Shown here piece by piece: positions 1 to 7,491 of a stretch of DNA of 14,924 nt. Both the position numbers and the translations under genes were made by a program. The notes beneath the pieces were generated by a model. It was not told the DNA's origin. It was given only the letters and a program-made list of their open reading frames with translations, and made no database searches. This DNA comes from Actinomycetota bacterium (lineage in GTDB: Bacteria; Actinomycetota; Actinomycetes; Nanopelagicales; Nanopelagicaceae). The number at the start of each line of letters is the position of its first letter. The stretch's first letter is position 1. The stretch is taken from assembly GCA_947381255.1 (NCBI GenBank), contig CANCUC010000006.1:1-14924 (forward strand), given 5' to 3'.

Positions 1-696
1 GATCTCATCATCTCGGGATTACTTGAAACGCTAAATCTTCATTCAGATCTCCTTGGCAAGCGAGTTCTGATTAGCGCAGGTGGAACCCGGGAAGCGATTG
101 ATCCGGTTCGATATATTGGTAATCATTCCTCGGGCAAACAGGGTTATGCCCTAGCGCACGCTGCAGCGCTTCGAGGCGCGAAAGTTACCTTGGTCTCTGC
201 AAACGTACAAGAGCCAGAGATCGAAGGCATCAAAACGTTACACGTGGTCTCAGCACTTCAGATGCAAGAGGCGTTGGAGGCTAATTTCGCCGAGACCGAT
301 ATCTTGATCATGGCTGCCGCAGTGGCTGATGTTAGGCCAGCAGTGCAAAGTAGTAACAAGATTACCAAAGCCCACTTGCAGAGTATTGACTTGATTTCCA
401 ACCCAGATATTTTGAAGAGCCTCTCCGCAAGAAAAAAGGAGCAGGTAATGATTGGCTTTGCTGCTCAAACAGATGGAAGCACAAGTGGAGGCCTGACTCT
501 GGCCTTACAGAAATTGAGAGAGAAGGGTTTGGATGCCATCTACTTCAATAATGTTTCCGGTGGAGCTATTTTTGGCGAAGATGAAACTAGCGGAGTATTG
601 ATCTCTGAAAATGGAGACTCTGAGAGCTTTACGCAGGTTAGCAAGGTGACACTTGCGAATAAGATTCTAGATTTGGCCCTCAATAAGTTAGGTTAA
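1..696 (+). CDS. coaBC: Phosphopantothenate-cysteine ligase domain of CoaBC (5' partial)
   Basis: This is the C-terminal (CoaB) part of the bifunctional CoaBC enzyme, which joins 4'-phosphopantothenate to cysteine using CTP in coenzyme A synthesis. The frame is open from base 1 with no start, so the N-terminal CoaC flavoprotein decarboxylase lies outside the window. About 20 codons in comes the CoaB opening: GKRVLISAGGTREAIDPVR, then NHSSGKQG, the nucleotide-binding loop region. Later come AAAVADVRP, NPDIL, GFAAQTD and NNVSGGAIFGEDE, all typical of the CoaB fold. It ends in TAA at 694-696, four bases before metK. The coaBC-metK-priA order is a common actinobacterial arrangement. The -10 hexamer proposed for metK overlaps the last two codons and the stop. 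Identification is firm. Only the missing 5' end is unresolved. Confidence 0.95.
   Translation, partial: DLIISGLLETLNLHSDLLGKRVLISAGGTREAIDPVRYIGNHSSGKQGYALAHAAALRGAKVTLVSANVQEPEIEGIKTLHVVSALQMQEALEANFAETDILIMAAAVADVRPAVQSSNKITKAHLQSIDLISNPDILKSLSARKKEQVMIGFAAQTDGSTSGGLTLALQKLREKGLDAIYFNNVSGGAIFGEDETSGVLISENGDSESFTQVSKVTLANKILDLALNKLG
689..694 (+). promoter_or_regulatory. Candidate -10 box of a leaderless metK promoter
   Basis: TAGGTT fits the actinobacterial -10 pattern TANNNT and ends exactly 6 nt before the metK ATG at 701, so transcription would begin at or next to the start codon. It lies inside the last codons of coaBC. No Shine-Dalgarno is evident before metK. No convincing -35 is seen. 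The same spacing recurs before def, rpe, hisE and the M20 gene. Confidence 0.5.
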
Positions 697-700
697 TCCA

Positions 701-1894
701 ATGACTAAGCGACTATTTACCTCAGAGTCTGTCACGGAAGGCCATCCGGACAAGATTGCCGACCAAATCTCGGACGCAATTCTTGATTCACTTCTCAATC
801 AGGATATTTCAAGTCGCGTTGCTGTTGAAACTCTTATTACAACCGGTCAAGTGCATGTAGCTGGAGAAGTTACCACTCGTGGTTATGCCGATGTAATGAA
901 CATTGTGAGAGATACCGTCTTAGAGATCGGTTATGACTCCTCTGATAAAGGCTTTGATGGAAATTCATGTGGAGTTTCGATCTCCATCGGTCAGCAATCA
1001 AGTGATATTGCACAGGGAGTTAACTCTGCATTCGAAAATAGAGTTTCCTCATCTGCTGATCCTTTGGACTTGCAAGGTGCTGGTGATCAAGGCTTGATGT
1101 TTGGTTATGCCTGTACCGACACTCCAGAGCTGATGCCCTTACCAATTTCGCTTGCACACCAACTTTCACAGCAACTTGCCACCGTCCGCAAGAGCGGTGA
1201 GCTTTCATACCTTCGTCCAGACGGTAAAACTCAAGTAACGATTGAATATGATGGCGATAGAGCAGTCGCTCTAAATACCGTAGTCATTTCATCCCAGCAT
1301 GCGGCGCACGTGGATCTTGATTCAGAGTTAGCTCCAGATGTTAAGAGACTCGTCATCGATCCAATCTTGGCAAAACTTGCACTTGATCACTCTGATGTCC
1401 GTGTACTCATCAACCCAACAGGTCGTTTCGTTACCGGCGGACCGATGGGCGATGCCGGCTTAACTGGTCGCAAAATTATCGTGGACACCTACGGTGGTAT
1501 GGCTCGTCACGGTGGGGGAGCATTCTCTGGTAAAGATCCTTCAAAAGTTGATCGCTCAGCTGCGTACGCGATGAGATGGGTTGCGAAGAATGTTGTTGCA
1601 GCAGGTCTGGCAACTCGATGTGAAGTGCAGATTGCTTATGCGATTGGCAAGGCACAGCCTGTTGGTCTGTTCGTTGAGTGTTTTGGAACTGAAGTTGTTC
1701 CAGTTCTACAAATTGAAGCGGCCATCGAACAAGTTTTTGATTTACGCCCTGCGGCAATTATTCGTGACTTAGAGCTTTTGCGACCTATCTATCAAAAGAC
1801 TGCCAGTTATGGACATTTTGGACGCGAACTACCTGGATTCACGTGGGAGAAGAGTGATCGAAGTGAGCTCTTGCAAAAGGCAGTTAAGGGTTGA
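701..1894 (+). CDS. metK: S-adenosylmethionine synthetase MetK
   Basis: MetK makes S-adenosylmethionine from methionine and ATP in the cytoplasm, with Mg2+ and K+. The protein has 397 residues, the usual family length. Residues 14-22 hold GHPDKIADQ (ATP and metal binding), 126-131 hold GAGDQG (methionine/ATP signature), and 271-289 hold the glycine-rich P-loop-like segment GGGAFSGKDPSKVDRS. All three are intact and close to the E. coli enzyme. ATG 701 gives the expected N-terminus, with the family motif SESVTEGHPD at the normal distance. The gene is 4 bp from coaBC and 6 bp from priA. SAM from this enzyme is the methyl donor for RsmB encoded downstream. Nothing in it looks truncated or foreign. 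Confidence 0.98.
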   Translation: MTKRLFTSESVTEGHPDKIADQISDAILDSLLNQDISSRVAVETLITTGQVHVAGEVTTRGYADVMNIVRDTVLEIGYDSSDKGFDGNSCGVSISIGQQSSDIAQGVNSAFENRVSSSADPLDLQGAGDQGLMFGYACTDTPELMPLPISLAHQLSQQLATVRKSGELSYLRPDGKTQVTIEYDGDRAVALNTVVISSQHAAHVDLDSELAPDVKRLVIDPILAKLALDHSDVRVLINPTGRFVTGGPMGDAGLTGRKIIVDTYGGMARHGGGAFSGKDPSKVDRSAAYAMRWVAKNVVAAGLATRCEVQIAYAIGKAQPVGLFVECFGTEVVPVLQIEAAIEQVFDLRPAAIIRDLELLRPIYQKTASYGHFGRELPGFTWEKSDRSELLQKAVKG

Positions 1895-1900
1895 TTTCAC

Positions 1901-2374
1901 GTGGCTTCTGTAAAGCCACTCAAACTTAAACAGCAAAAGGCCCGGCTTGTGAGGGCCGAAGCGGGGATGAATCCTGTCGCTAGGGTGCTGGTTGATCATC
2001 AGATCCTTCATCTTGATCAATACTTGGAGTATCTGGTTCCTGAAGAAATTTCTGGTGATGCCGAAGTGGGTGTACTGGTTGAGATTGAACTGGGGCACCA
2101 TCTCACTCAGGGTGTAATTGTCTCAAGATATGCGAACCCGACAACTGGGGGAGAGTTAAAAGAGATATCAAAAGTTCTCTCAATGAATCCATATGTTCCA
2201 GCTGAATTAATGAAAACTTTGGAAGATGCGGCGATTCTCTATGGAGCGACTCCTTGGGATTTCTGCACTCGTGCGTTCCCCCTTTCTCTAAATCGGGAGA
2301 GAAATTTGCTCTATCGAACTCTCTTGATGTCAAAGAACTCTCCATACATTCCTCAAAGCTTCCGCCCTCATTGA
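1901..2374 (+). CDS. priA: Primosomal protein N' PriA, N-terminal fragment (frame-disrupted)
   Basis: This is the N-terminal part of the replication-restart protein PriA, which recognises stalled forks and starts primosome assembly. The start is GTG 1901, 6 bp after metK. After about 23 residues comes NPVARVLVDHQILHLDQYLEYLVPEE, read in two parts as NPVARVLVD and LDQYLEYLVPEE, matching the 3'-DNA-binding domain of actinobacterial PriA (pattern PVARVLVD, then LDRPFDYLVPE). Homology runs to about residue 121 (ATPWDF). The remaining ~36 residues to the stop at 2374 do not resemble PriA. The PriA-like sequence continues in the next frame from about 2263, so this reads as one gene split by a -1 frame change rather than a free-standing protein. 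The true product is either a sequencing or assembly artefact, a damaged gene or a recoded one. Confidence 0.85.
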   Translation: MASVKPLKLKQQKARLVRAEAGMNPVARVLVDHQILHLDQYLEYLVPEEISGDAEVGVLVEIELGHHLTQGVIVSRYANPTTGGELKEISKVLSMNPYVPAELMKTLEDAAILYGATPWDFCTRAFPLSLNRERNLLYRTLLMSKNSPYIPQSFRPH

Positions 2375-3780
2375 TTGATGTTTTAGAGAATTCAGAGCAA
2401 ATCCTCTGCGCCATTGAGCTCCCATCTGCAAATCCCTATTGGAAAGTTTTGGCTGACATAATCCAAACTCGCTCAAGGGTAAGTTCAGTTCTAGTACTCC
2501 TACCCAATGAGAGAGAACTTTCAATTGTTGAATCTGAATTACTTGATTCGGGAGAGCGCCCGGTTTCTGTGAGAAGCACGGATGGAAAAAGTGAGAGATA
2601 CGCAAAGTTCCTTTTCGGAAGGGTGCAAAGAAAAGGGATAATTTTGGGCACTCGCAGCAGCGTACTCATGCCCTTACCTGCCGATTCGACCATTATTTTG
2701 GTTGATGATTGCGATGAGTCTCATTACGAACGAAGATCGCCGACATGGAACAGCAGGGAATTGGTTGGGCTTCGCGAGAGTGAGCATTCCGTGCTCTATA
2801 TAAGTTCAACGATGAGCCTAGAAGTTTCCACCCGGGTGAATGAAGGCCTGCTCCCGCTCTTTAGATTTCCTCAATCCTCGAAAATCAGAGTCACCAGTTC
2901 CGTGGAGATGCACCAAAAGCCCTATTTCAAAACCATCTCGGAGTCGCTGAGGAAGGGTTCAGTTCTCATCAGCATGAGTGGAACTGGCTACATAACATCC
3001 TTCTCGTGCCAGAAATGTCGAAATATCGCCCTCTGCTCGTGTGGAGGAAAGTTATTCTTACCAAAAGGAAAGAGCCCCGAGTGCGCCACCTGTTCCACGA
3101 AATATATCGAGTGGAAATGCACCTGGTGCGGAGAGAGCAAACCTCGAACGCTATCTTCGGGAGTGCTTCGGCGGGCAGATGAGTATGGAAAGGCATTTCC
3201 AGGGGTTTCGATTATCACCTCGACTGCCGAAACCCCGGCACTGAAACTTCCAGATGGAAAACATCTAGTACTGAGTACGCCTGGGGTAGAGCCTCGAGGA
3301 AATTATGAAGCCATAATCTTCCTAGATCTTGAGCATCGATTGTTGCGCACCACACTACGAGCAAGCGAAGAGATTCGGCTTCACATAATGCGTTCACTCA
3401 CAATGTTAAAACCCGGTGGGGCAGTCCATTATGAGCTCTCGCCATCAGATCCATTTCTGCAATCGATATTGCGAGGTAATCTACTTAATGCGACGTTGCG
3501 TGAAGTAGAGGAACGCGACGCTGTGCATCTTCCACCACATTACGCCTCCATCATTCTTACCTCTGAAGATTTGCTCAGTACCGAACGGGTCTTATCTGAT
3601 CTCTCATACATGGAGATCGTTGGTCCCTTCATCAGAAATAAACGAAATTCGATTCTCCTCAAGGTTCACAATTCGAAGAGAGATGAAGTGGTCAAACTCC
3701 TTACTCAAGTAAATCGTGTTCGAAGTCTCCGTAAAGAACCGCTTTTGAGCTACCAAATTGACCCCTATTCTTTGAATTGA
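2254..3780 (+). CDS. priA: Primosomal protein N' PriA, central and C-terminal fragment (frame-disrupted)
   Basis: This is the rest of PriA, in the frame one base back. Its first in-frame start-like codon is TTG 2254, with no Shine-Dalgarno, so it is probably not translated alone. LHSCVPP near its beginning continues the ATPWDF of the upstream fragment. The helicase core is degenerate. The Walker A site is gone, and the DEEH-type motif II appears as DDCDESHY (residues 151-158). Known actinobacterial PriA proteins likewise lack helicase motifs. Eight cysteines remain at residues 252, 255, 261, 263, 277, 280, 289 and 292. They fit the two-zinc binding module that contacts primosome partners. TLRASEEIRLHIM and the ending SYQIDPYSLN match the actinobacterial C-terminus. 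The stop is TGA 3778-3780, 24 bp before def. Family assignment is secure. Functionality is not. Confidence 0.85.
   Translation: MGFLHSCVPPFSKSGEKFALSNSLDVKELSIHSSKLPPSLIDVLENSEQILCAIELPSANPYWKVLADIIQTRSRVSSVLVLLPNERELSIVESELLDSGERPVSVRSTDGKSERYAKFLFGRVQRKGIILGTRSSVLMPLPADSTIILVDDCDESHYERRSPTWNSRELVGLRESEHSVLYISSTMSLEVSTRVNEGLLPLFRFPQSSKIRVTSSVEMHQKPYFKTISESLRKGSVLISMSGTGYITSFSCQKCRNIALCSCGGKLFLPKGKSPECATCSTKYIEWKCTWCGESKPRTLSSGVLRRADEYGKAFPGVSIITSTAETPALKLPDGKHLVLSTPGVEPRGNYEAIIFLDLEHRLLRTTLRASEEIRLHIMRSLTMLKPGGAVHYELSPSDPFLQSILRGNLLNATLREVEERDAVHLPPHYASIILTSEDLLSTERVLSDLSYMEIVGPFIRNKRNSILLKVHNSKRDEVVKLLTQVNRVRSLRKEPLLSYQIDPYSLN
2258..2268 (+). other. Frame-change point within priA
   Basis: Reading GAT TTC then stepping back one base to CTG CAC gives Asp-Phe-Leu-His and joins the two PriA fragments with no other change. 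Adding one T to the three-T run at 2260-2262 would do the same. The Phe tRNA that reads UUC can also pair with the overlapping UUU after a -1 slip. No canonical X XXY YYZ heptamer in the zero frame, upstream Shine-Dalgarno-like stimulator or obvious downstream stem was found. A one-base deletion, real or an assembly error, is the simplest explanation. Confidence 0.7.
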
Positions 3781-3792
3781 GCCGCCCCCTAG

Positions 3793-3798
3793 TAGACT
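3793..3798 (+). promoter_or_regulatory. Candidate -10 box of a leaderless def promoter
   Basis: TAGACT ends 6 nt before the def ATG at 3805. A weak -35-like TTGAAT lies at 3772-3777, with a 15-nt spacer. No Shine-Dalgarno precedes the ATG, so a transcript starting at the ATG is the likely arrangement. Confidence 0.55.
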
Positions 3799-3804
3799 TA
3801 TCGC

Positions 3805-4365
3805 ATGTCCATTCAGCCGATTCGCCTTTTTGGCGATCCCGTTCTGACGACTCCAGCTTCTCCAGTAGAGGTTTTTGACAAGGAGCTTCGAAAGCTCGTT
3901 AAGGACTTAACCGACACCATGAGGGATGCTCCCGGCGCAGGCTTGGCAGCTCCTCAAATCGGAGTTTCTCTTCGGGTCTTTGTCTGGGATGTAGATGATG
4001 AGCTTGGCCACCTGATTAATCCATCGCTCTCCCTGAGCGAAGAGATGCAAGATGGACAAGAAGGTTGTCTCTCTTTTCCCGATGTTTATTACGACACCCC
4101 CAGGGCGCTAAGGGTCGTGGCTCGTGGGATGAATATGCATGGAGAGCCTGTCACTATCGAGGGTTCTGAATATTTGGCGAGAGCAATTCAGCATGAAACC
4201 GACCATTTAGATGGAATCCTTTTCATTGATCGGATGCCGGGTGAGTCTCGTAAATCTGCAATGAAAGAGATTCGGGAGAGTGAATGGTTTGGTTCGGCAA
4301 TCGCTCATGGACGCGAGCCGGTTATTAAAGTTTCACCCCATTCAACGCGTGGATTAGGAATATAG
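3805..4365 (+). CDS. def: Peptide deformylase
   Basis: The enzyme removes the formyl group from the starting methionine of new proteins. It is an Fe2+ or Zn2+ hydrolase acting at the ribosome exit. All three family motifs are present: GAGLAAPQ at residues 44-51, EGCLS at 86-90 with metal ligand Cys88, and HETDH at 130-134 with ligands His130 and His134 and catalytic Glu131. The length of 186 residues is normal. ATG 3805 gives the usual N-terminus (PIRLFGDPVLTTPA). The gene lies 24 bp after priA and 6 bp before fmt, whose enzyme adds the formyl group this one removes. The def-fmt pair is a widespread operon. A leaderless promoter is proposed directly upstream, so def-fmt-rsmB may start their own transcript independently of priA. 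Confidence 0.97.
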   Translation: MSIQPIRLFGDPVLTTPASPVEVFDKELRKLVKDLTDTMRDAPGAGLAAPQIGVSLRVFVWDVDDELGHLINPSLSLSEEMQDGQEGCLSFPDVYYDTPRALRVVARGMNMHGEPVTIEGSEYLARAIQHETDHLDGILFIDRMPGESRKSAMKEIRESEWFGSAIAHGREPVIKVSPHSTRGLGI

Positions 4366-4371
4366 GTTCCC

Positions 4372-5292
4372 TTGCAAATTTCAGTAGCTTCTTCCTCATT
4401 AATTGCCGTGCCGATCATTGAAGCGATTCTTGCCTCCGATCACACATTGGCATCGGTAATCTCCACTCCAGATAGCAAATCGGGCAGAGGGCAGGTTGAA
4501 ACACCAACGCCTTTAGCCGCATGGAGCGAAGAGCGGGGATATCTCGTAGCTAAACCCTTTGATACTCCCTCTTTAAATCAACATCTTCTCGCAGCGCAAC
4601 CACAACTAATCATCACCGCTTCATACGGTCGAATGATTCCCGTGGAAGTTCTTCATGGTCCGCGATTTGGCTGGCTCAATGTGCATTTTTCGCTCCTACC
4701 GCGATGGCGTGGTGCGGCCCCGGTGCAATGGGCCCTTCTTGAAGGTGATTCGATAACAGGAATCTCCATTTTTAAACTTGATAAGGGTATGGATACGGGT
4801 CCTATTTACATGCAAGAGGAAGTCGAAATTCTCTCCTCGGACACGACAGAAGATCTTCTAGAGCGTATGAGTGAATTAGCTGGAAATCGAATCATGGATG
4901 TTGTGGAGAGAATTCGTAAGGGCGAAAAGCCAGTTGCGCAATCGACCGCCGGCATCACGATGGCACCTAAAATTTCAAAGGAGATGGCGAAGATTGATTG
5001 GCGCGAAGGTGCTGATTCAATTCTGCGGAAGGTAAGGGCGCTAGGCGATCGCCCTGGAGTCTGGAGCACCTACAAAGGTGAACGTGTTGCACTTCATGTT
5101 ATTAAAGAGTCACTACTACCTAATTCGCTTGGCAAATCCGGTGAGGTCGAATTGGTCGAAGGTGAACTCCTCATTCGTTGCAGCGATAGCGTTTTAACAA
5201 TTGCTGAACTAACTCCAGCCGGTAAGAAACGTATGAGTGGTGGAGATTTTGCGCGCGGGGCTCGTTTGGAGCCAGGGGAGCGCTTCGAATAG
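4372..5292 (+). CDS. fmt: Methionyl-tRNA formyltransferase
   Basis: The enzyme transfers a formyl group from 10-formyl-tetrahydrofolate to Met-tRNA(fMet) for translation initiation. It has 306 residues, about the normal length. The N-terminal Rossmann-like catalytic domain shows ITASYGRMIP, then WLNVHFSLLPRWRGAAPVQW with the catalytic pair Asn103/His105, and LDKGMDTGPI with catalytic Asp141. The C-terminal tRNA-binding domain covers roughly residues 205-306. The start is taken as TTG 4372, because it puts the conserved MQISVASSSLIAVPIIEAIL in the place of the usual MRIVFAGTPEFAVP opening. No upstream ATG or GTG does this. The opening departs from the common GTPEFAVP version (ASSSLIAVP), a mild oddity. 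Its TAG overlaps the rsmB GTG by one base, suggesting coupled translation. Confidence 0.96.
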   Translation: MQISVASSSLIAVPIIEAILASDHTLASVISTPDSKSGRGQVETPTPLAAWSEERGYLVAKPFDTPSLNQHLLAAQPQLIITASYGRMIPVEVLHGPRFGWLNVHFSLLPRWRGAAPVQWALLEGDSITGISIFKLDKGMDTGPIYMQEEVEILSSDTTEDLLERMSELAGNRIMDVVERIRKGEKPVAQSTAGITMAPKISKEMAKIDWREGADSILRKVRALGDRPGVWSTYKGERVALHVIKESLLPNSLGKSGEVELVEGELLIRCSDSVLTIAELTPAGKKRMSGGDFARGARLEPGERFE

Positions 5293-6647
5293 TGGCTAAT
5301 GTCGGCCGAAAGCCAAAACCCGAGGCGGCTCGACTTCTAGTCTTCCATCTACTCACTCAAGTTAATCGTCAAGGCGCCTATGCGAATTTACGCTTACCAG
5401 AACTCCTCGCTGATTCGTCACTAGAAGAGCGAGATCGGGCATTTGCCACTGAACTTGGCTATGGAACATTGCGTATGCAGGGCAGGCACGATGCGCAAAT
5501 AATGCGACATATAGATCGCCCCTTCGAAGAGTTGGATCCAGGAATCGTGGATCTATTGCGCATGGGCGCTCATCAGCTCACCGAGATGCGTGTACCAGAT
5601 CACGCGGCCGTGGGTGAAACAGTTGAAATTGCTCGCGCAACTATTGGGGAATCCAAGGCTAGTTTTGTAAATGCAATTTTGAGGAAGATTTCAACTGATT
5701 CCTCCTTTGTAGATGATATTTCCGCGATAGAAGACCCAAAATTAAAACTTTCAATTCTCTTCTCTCATCCTGAATGGGAAGTTTCTGCCTTTTATGATCA
5801 ATTGCAGGATTGGGCAAAAGTGGAGGAGTTGTTGCGCGCAAATAACTCTCCAGCGAAACCACATTTGATTGCTTGGGCAGGTAGAAGCACAGTAGAAGAG
5901 CTGCTCGCAGAGGGTGGAGAGCGAATTGCCGGAACTTTACACGGCGTTGAATCTGCGAAGATGCCAGGAATGTATACCGCGATTCACGAACGGCGTGCTG
6001 GTGTTCAAGATCGCGGATCACAGATTGTTTCTCAAATATTTTTAAATACGGCCATGAATGAATCGCAGTCCCTCAGTTGGTTGGATATGTGCGCGGGACC
6101 GGGAGGAAAAGCTTCTGCAGTTTTCACTGATCTTGCACTGAACCGGCCAGCGGATTCATTTATGGCTAATGAACCAAGTGAGCATCGTGCGCGTCTTGTA
6201 TCTCATGTTATTCCGCGTGAGAATGTGATGGTTCATTCAGGACAAGAGTTACCTGCTCTCGGTATCAAATATGACAGAATCATTATTGATGCACCATGTA
6301 CTGGTCTCGGTGCGCTTCGTCGCAGACCAGAAGCTAGATGGCGCCGAACGCCAGCAGACCTCAAAGAGTTAGTGAAAATACAACGCGAGTTATTGACCGC
6401 TGGAATATCCCTCTTGAACCCAGGGGGAGTGCTGGCATATGTCACTTGTTCTCCTCACCTCTTGGAAACTAAGGCGCAGGTTCTTGAAGTTCTTCATCGT
6501 AATCCTCAACTCTCATTGTTGAACGTGTCGGAATTTCTCCCCGATGAAGTTGCATCTCGGAGCGTAGGCACAGAAGGCACTATGCAGCTCTGGACTCATG
6601 AAGATAATGCCGATTCCATGTTCTTGGCTCTCTTTAGAGCGAAGTAA
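5292..6647 (+). CDS. rsmB: 16S rRNA (cytosine-967-C5)-methyltransferase RsmB
   Basis: This is a SAM-dependent enzyme that methylates C967 of 16S rRNA during 30S assembly. Residues 1 to about 135 form the NusB-like all-helical RNA-binding domain (ARLLVFHLL, then FVNAILRKI). The C-terminal half is the Rossmann methyltransferase, with SAM-binding motif DMCAGPGGK at residues 265-273, motif IV DAPCTGLG at 333-340 (Cys336) and motif VI YVTCSPH at 383-389 (Cys386, the expected nucleophile). The length of 451 residues is usual. The GTG start at 5292 shares its G with the fmt stop (TAGTG), a typical re-initiation overlap. def-fmt-rsmB-rpe is a known actinobacterial string. An RsmF/NSUN-type target is unlikely given the NusB domain. 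Confidence 0.96.
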   Translation: MANVGRKPKPEAARLLVFHLLTQVNRQGAYANLRLPELLADSSLEERDRAFATELGYGTLRMQGRHDAQIMRHIDRPFEELDPGIVDLLRMGAHQLTEMRVPDHAAVGETVEIARATIGESKASFVNAILRKISTDSSFVDDISAIEDPKLKLSILFSHPEWEVSAFYDQLQDWAKVEELLRANNSPAKPHLIAWAGRSTVEELLAEGGERIAGTLHGVESAKMPGMYTAIHERRAGVQDRGSQIVSQIFLNTAMNESQSLSWLDMCAGPGGKASAVFTDLALNRPADSFMANEPSEHRARLVSHVIPRENVMVHSGQELPALGIKYDRIIIDAPCTGLGALRRRPEARWRRTPADLKELVKIQRELLTAGISLLNPGGVLAYVTCSPHLLETKAQVLEVLHRNPQLSLLNVSEFLPDEVASRSVGTEGTMQLWTHEDNADSMFLALFRAK

Positions 6648-6655
6648 CTTCTAGA

Positions 6656-6661
6656 TAGGAT
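6656..6661 (+). promoter_or_regulatory. Candidate -10 box of a leaderless rpe promoter
   Basis: TAGGAT ends 6 nt before the GTG start of rpe at 6668, in the 20-bp gap after rsmB. A poor -35-like TTTAGA sits 17 nt upstream (6633-6638). No Shine-Dalgarno is visible. Confidence 0.5.
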
Positions 6662-6667
6662 TGCATC

Positions 6668-7324
6668 GTGACGATTCGCATCTGCCCCAGCATTCTTAAT
6701 GCAGATCACTCGCGCCTCAAAGAGGAGATTGATCGAGTAGCAACGGCAGATCTCCTACATCTTGATGTCATGGATAATATTTTTGTTCCGAATCAGACCT
6801 TCTCCTTAGAGGAATGTCAACGCATCATTAAAGATTCAATGATTCCGGTTGATTCGCATTTGATGATCGCAAATCCGGATCGTGATGCAGTGCGCTATGC
6901 GCAAGCGGGAAGTTCCAGCGTTACATTTCATTTTGAGGCAAGCCAAACTCCACTCGCAACTATTGCCAACTTGAAGAGCAATGGCGTGAGAGTTGGATTG
7001 GCTATCAAACCCAAAACTTCATTTGAATCCATCGCAGATCTCCTGGGGGAGATTGACATGCTTCTCATCATGACCGTTGAACCAGGTTTTGGTGGGCAAT
7101 CTTTCATGGCCGATCAAATGGGCAAGGTTGAGCAGGCGAGGAAGGCAATATTGAAATTGTCGAAGTCGGCTCCCTGGCTCCAAGTTGATGGCGGGATCTC
7201 TCTGGAGACGATTGCTATTGCTGCTCAGGCTGGTGCGGATACCTTTGTGGCTGGGAGCGCTATATACAAAGCTCAAAACCCAGTTGAAATGATCTCTCAA
7301 CTCCGTTTAGCCGCCTCAATCTAG
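6668..7324 (+). CDS. rpe: Ribulose-phosphate 3-epimerase
   Basis: The enzyme interconverts D-ribulose 5-phosphate and D-xylulose 5-phosphate in the pentose phosphate pathway. It is a TIM-barrel metalloenzyme of 218 residues, the normal length. The opening ICPSILNADHSRL contains the substrate-contact Ser and the family start. The metal ligands are His31 and Asp33 (LHLDVMD), His64 (DSHLMI) and Asp174 (VDGGIS). The phosphate loop includes MTVEPGFGGQSF. The usual DVMDGHFVPN appears as DVMDNIFVPN, so a normally conserved Gly is Asn. The ligands are unaffected. The start is GTG 6668 with a leaderless-type -10. In relatives rpe is followed by riboflavin genes. Here the FMN riboswitch and transporter follow. 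Confidence 0.96.
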   Translation: MTIRICPSILNADHSRLKEEIDRVATADLLHLDVMDNIFVPNQTFSLEECQRIIKDSMIPVDSHLMIANPDRDAVRYAQAGSSSVTFHFEASQTPLATIANLKSNGVRVGLAIKPKTSFESIADLLGEIDMLLIMTVEPGFGGQSFMADQMGKVEQARKAILKLSKSAPWLQVDGGISLETIAIAAQAGADTFVAGSAIYKAQNPVEMISQLRLAASI

Positions 7325-7337
7325 TCAAAACTGGAAA

Positions 7338-7356
7338 CTCTCAACCTTTATGAGAG
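7338..7356 (+). repeat. Small inverted repeat downstream of rpe
   Basis: CTCTCA (7338-7343) and TGAGAG (7351-7356) form a perfect 6-bp stem with a 7-nt loop. There is no T-run after it, so it is at best a weak terminator for rpe. It also overlaps a possible -10-like GAGAAT (7354-7359), placed so that transcription would start near the 5' edge of the riboswitch. An operator-like role is possible but unproven. Confidence 0.3.
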
Positions 7357-7366
7357 AATTCACCTA

Positions 7367-7491
7367 CGTTGTTCCGGGGTCGGTGTAATTCCGAACCGGC
7401 GGTTAAAGTCCGCGACCCGTTGGCATCCAGTTAACGGTGGATTTGGTGAAATTCCAGAACCGACGGTGAAAGTCCGGATGAGAGGGACACG
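7367..7491 (+). ncRNA. FMN riboswitch (RFN element) aptamer
   Basis: This is a cis-acting RNA that binds flavin mononucleotide and lowers expression of the downstream gene. The RFN core is easily recognised: GGTCGGTGTAATTCCGAACC, then GGCGGTTAAAGTCCGCGACC, and after a variable arm GGATTTGGTGAAATTCC, ACCGACGGTGAAAGTC and GGATGAGAG. P1 closes by pairing CGT(T)GTTCC (7367-7375) with GGGACACG (7484-7491), allowing one bulged T. The variable arm closes through CCGTT and AACGG. The element sits between rpe and the transporter gene, which starts about 104 nt further on. That spacer can fold into an expression platform, described separately. Confidence 0.95.

Noticed and set aside
2254..2268. Programmed -1 frameshift signal in priA
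   Set aside because: The slip would be chemically reasonable for tRNA-Phe, but there is no X XXY YYZ heptamer, stimulator or stem-loop seen. It is kept only as an alternative to an indel.
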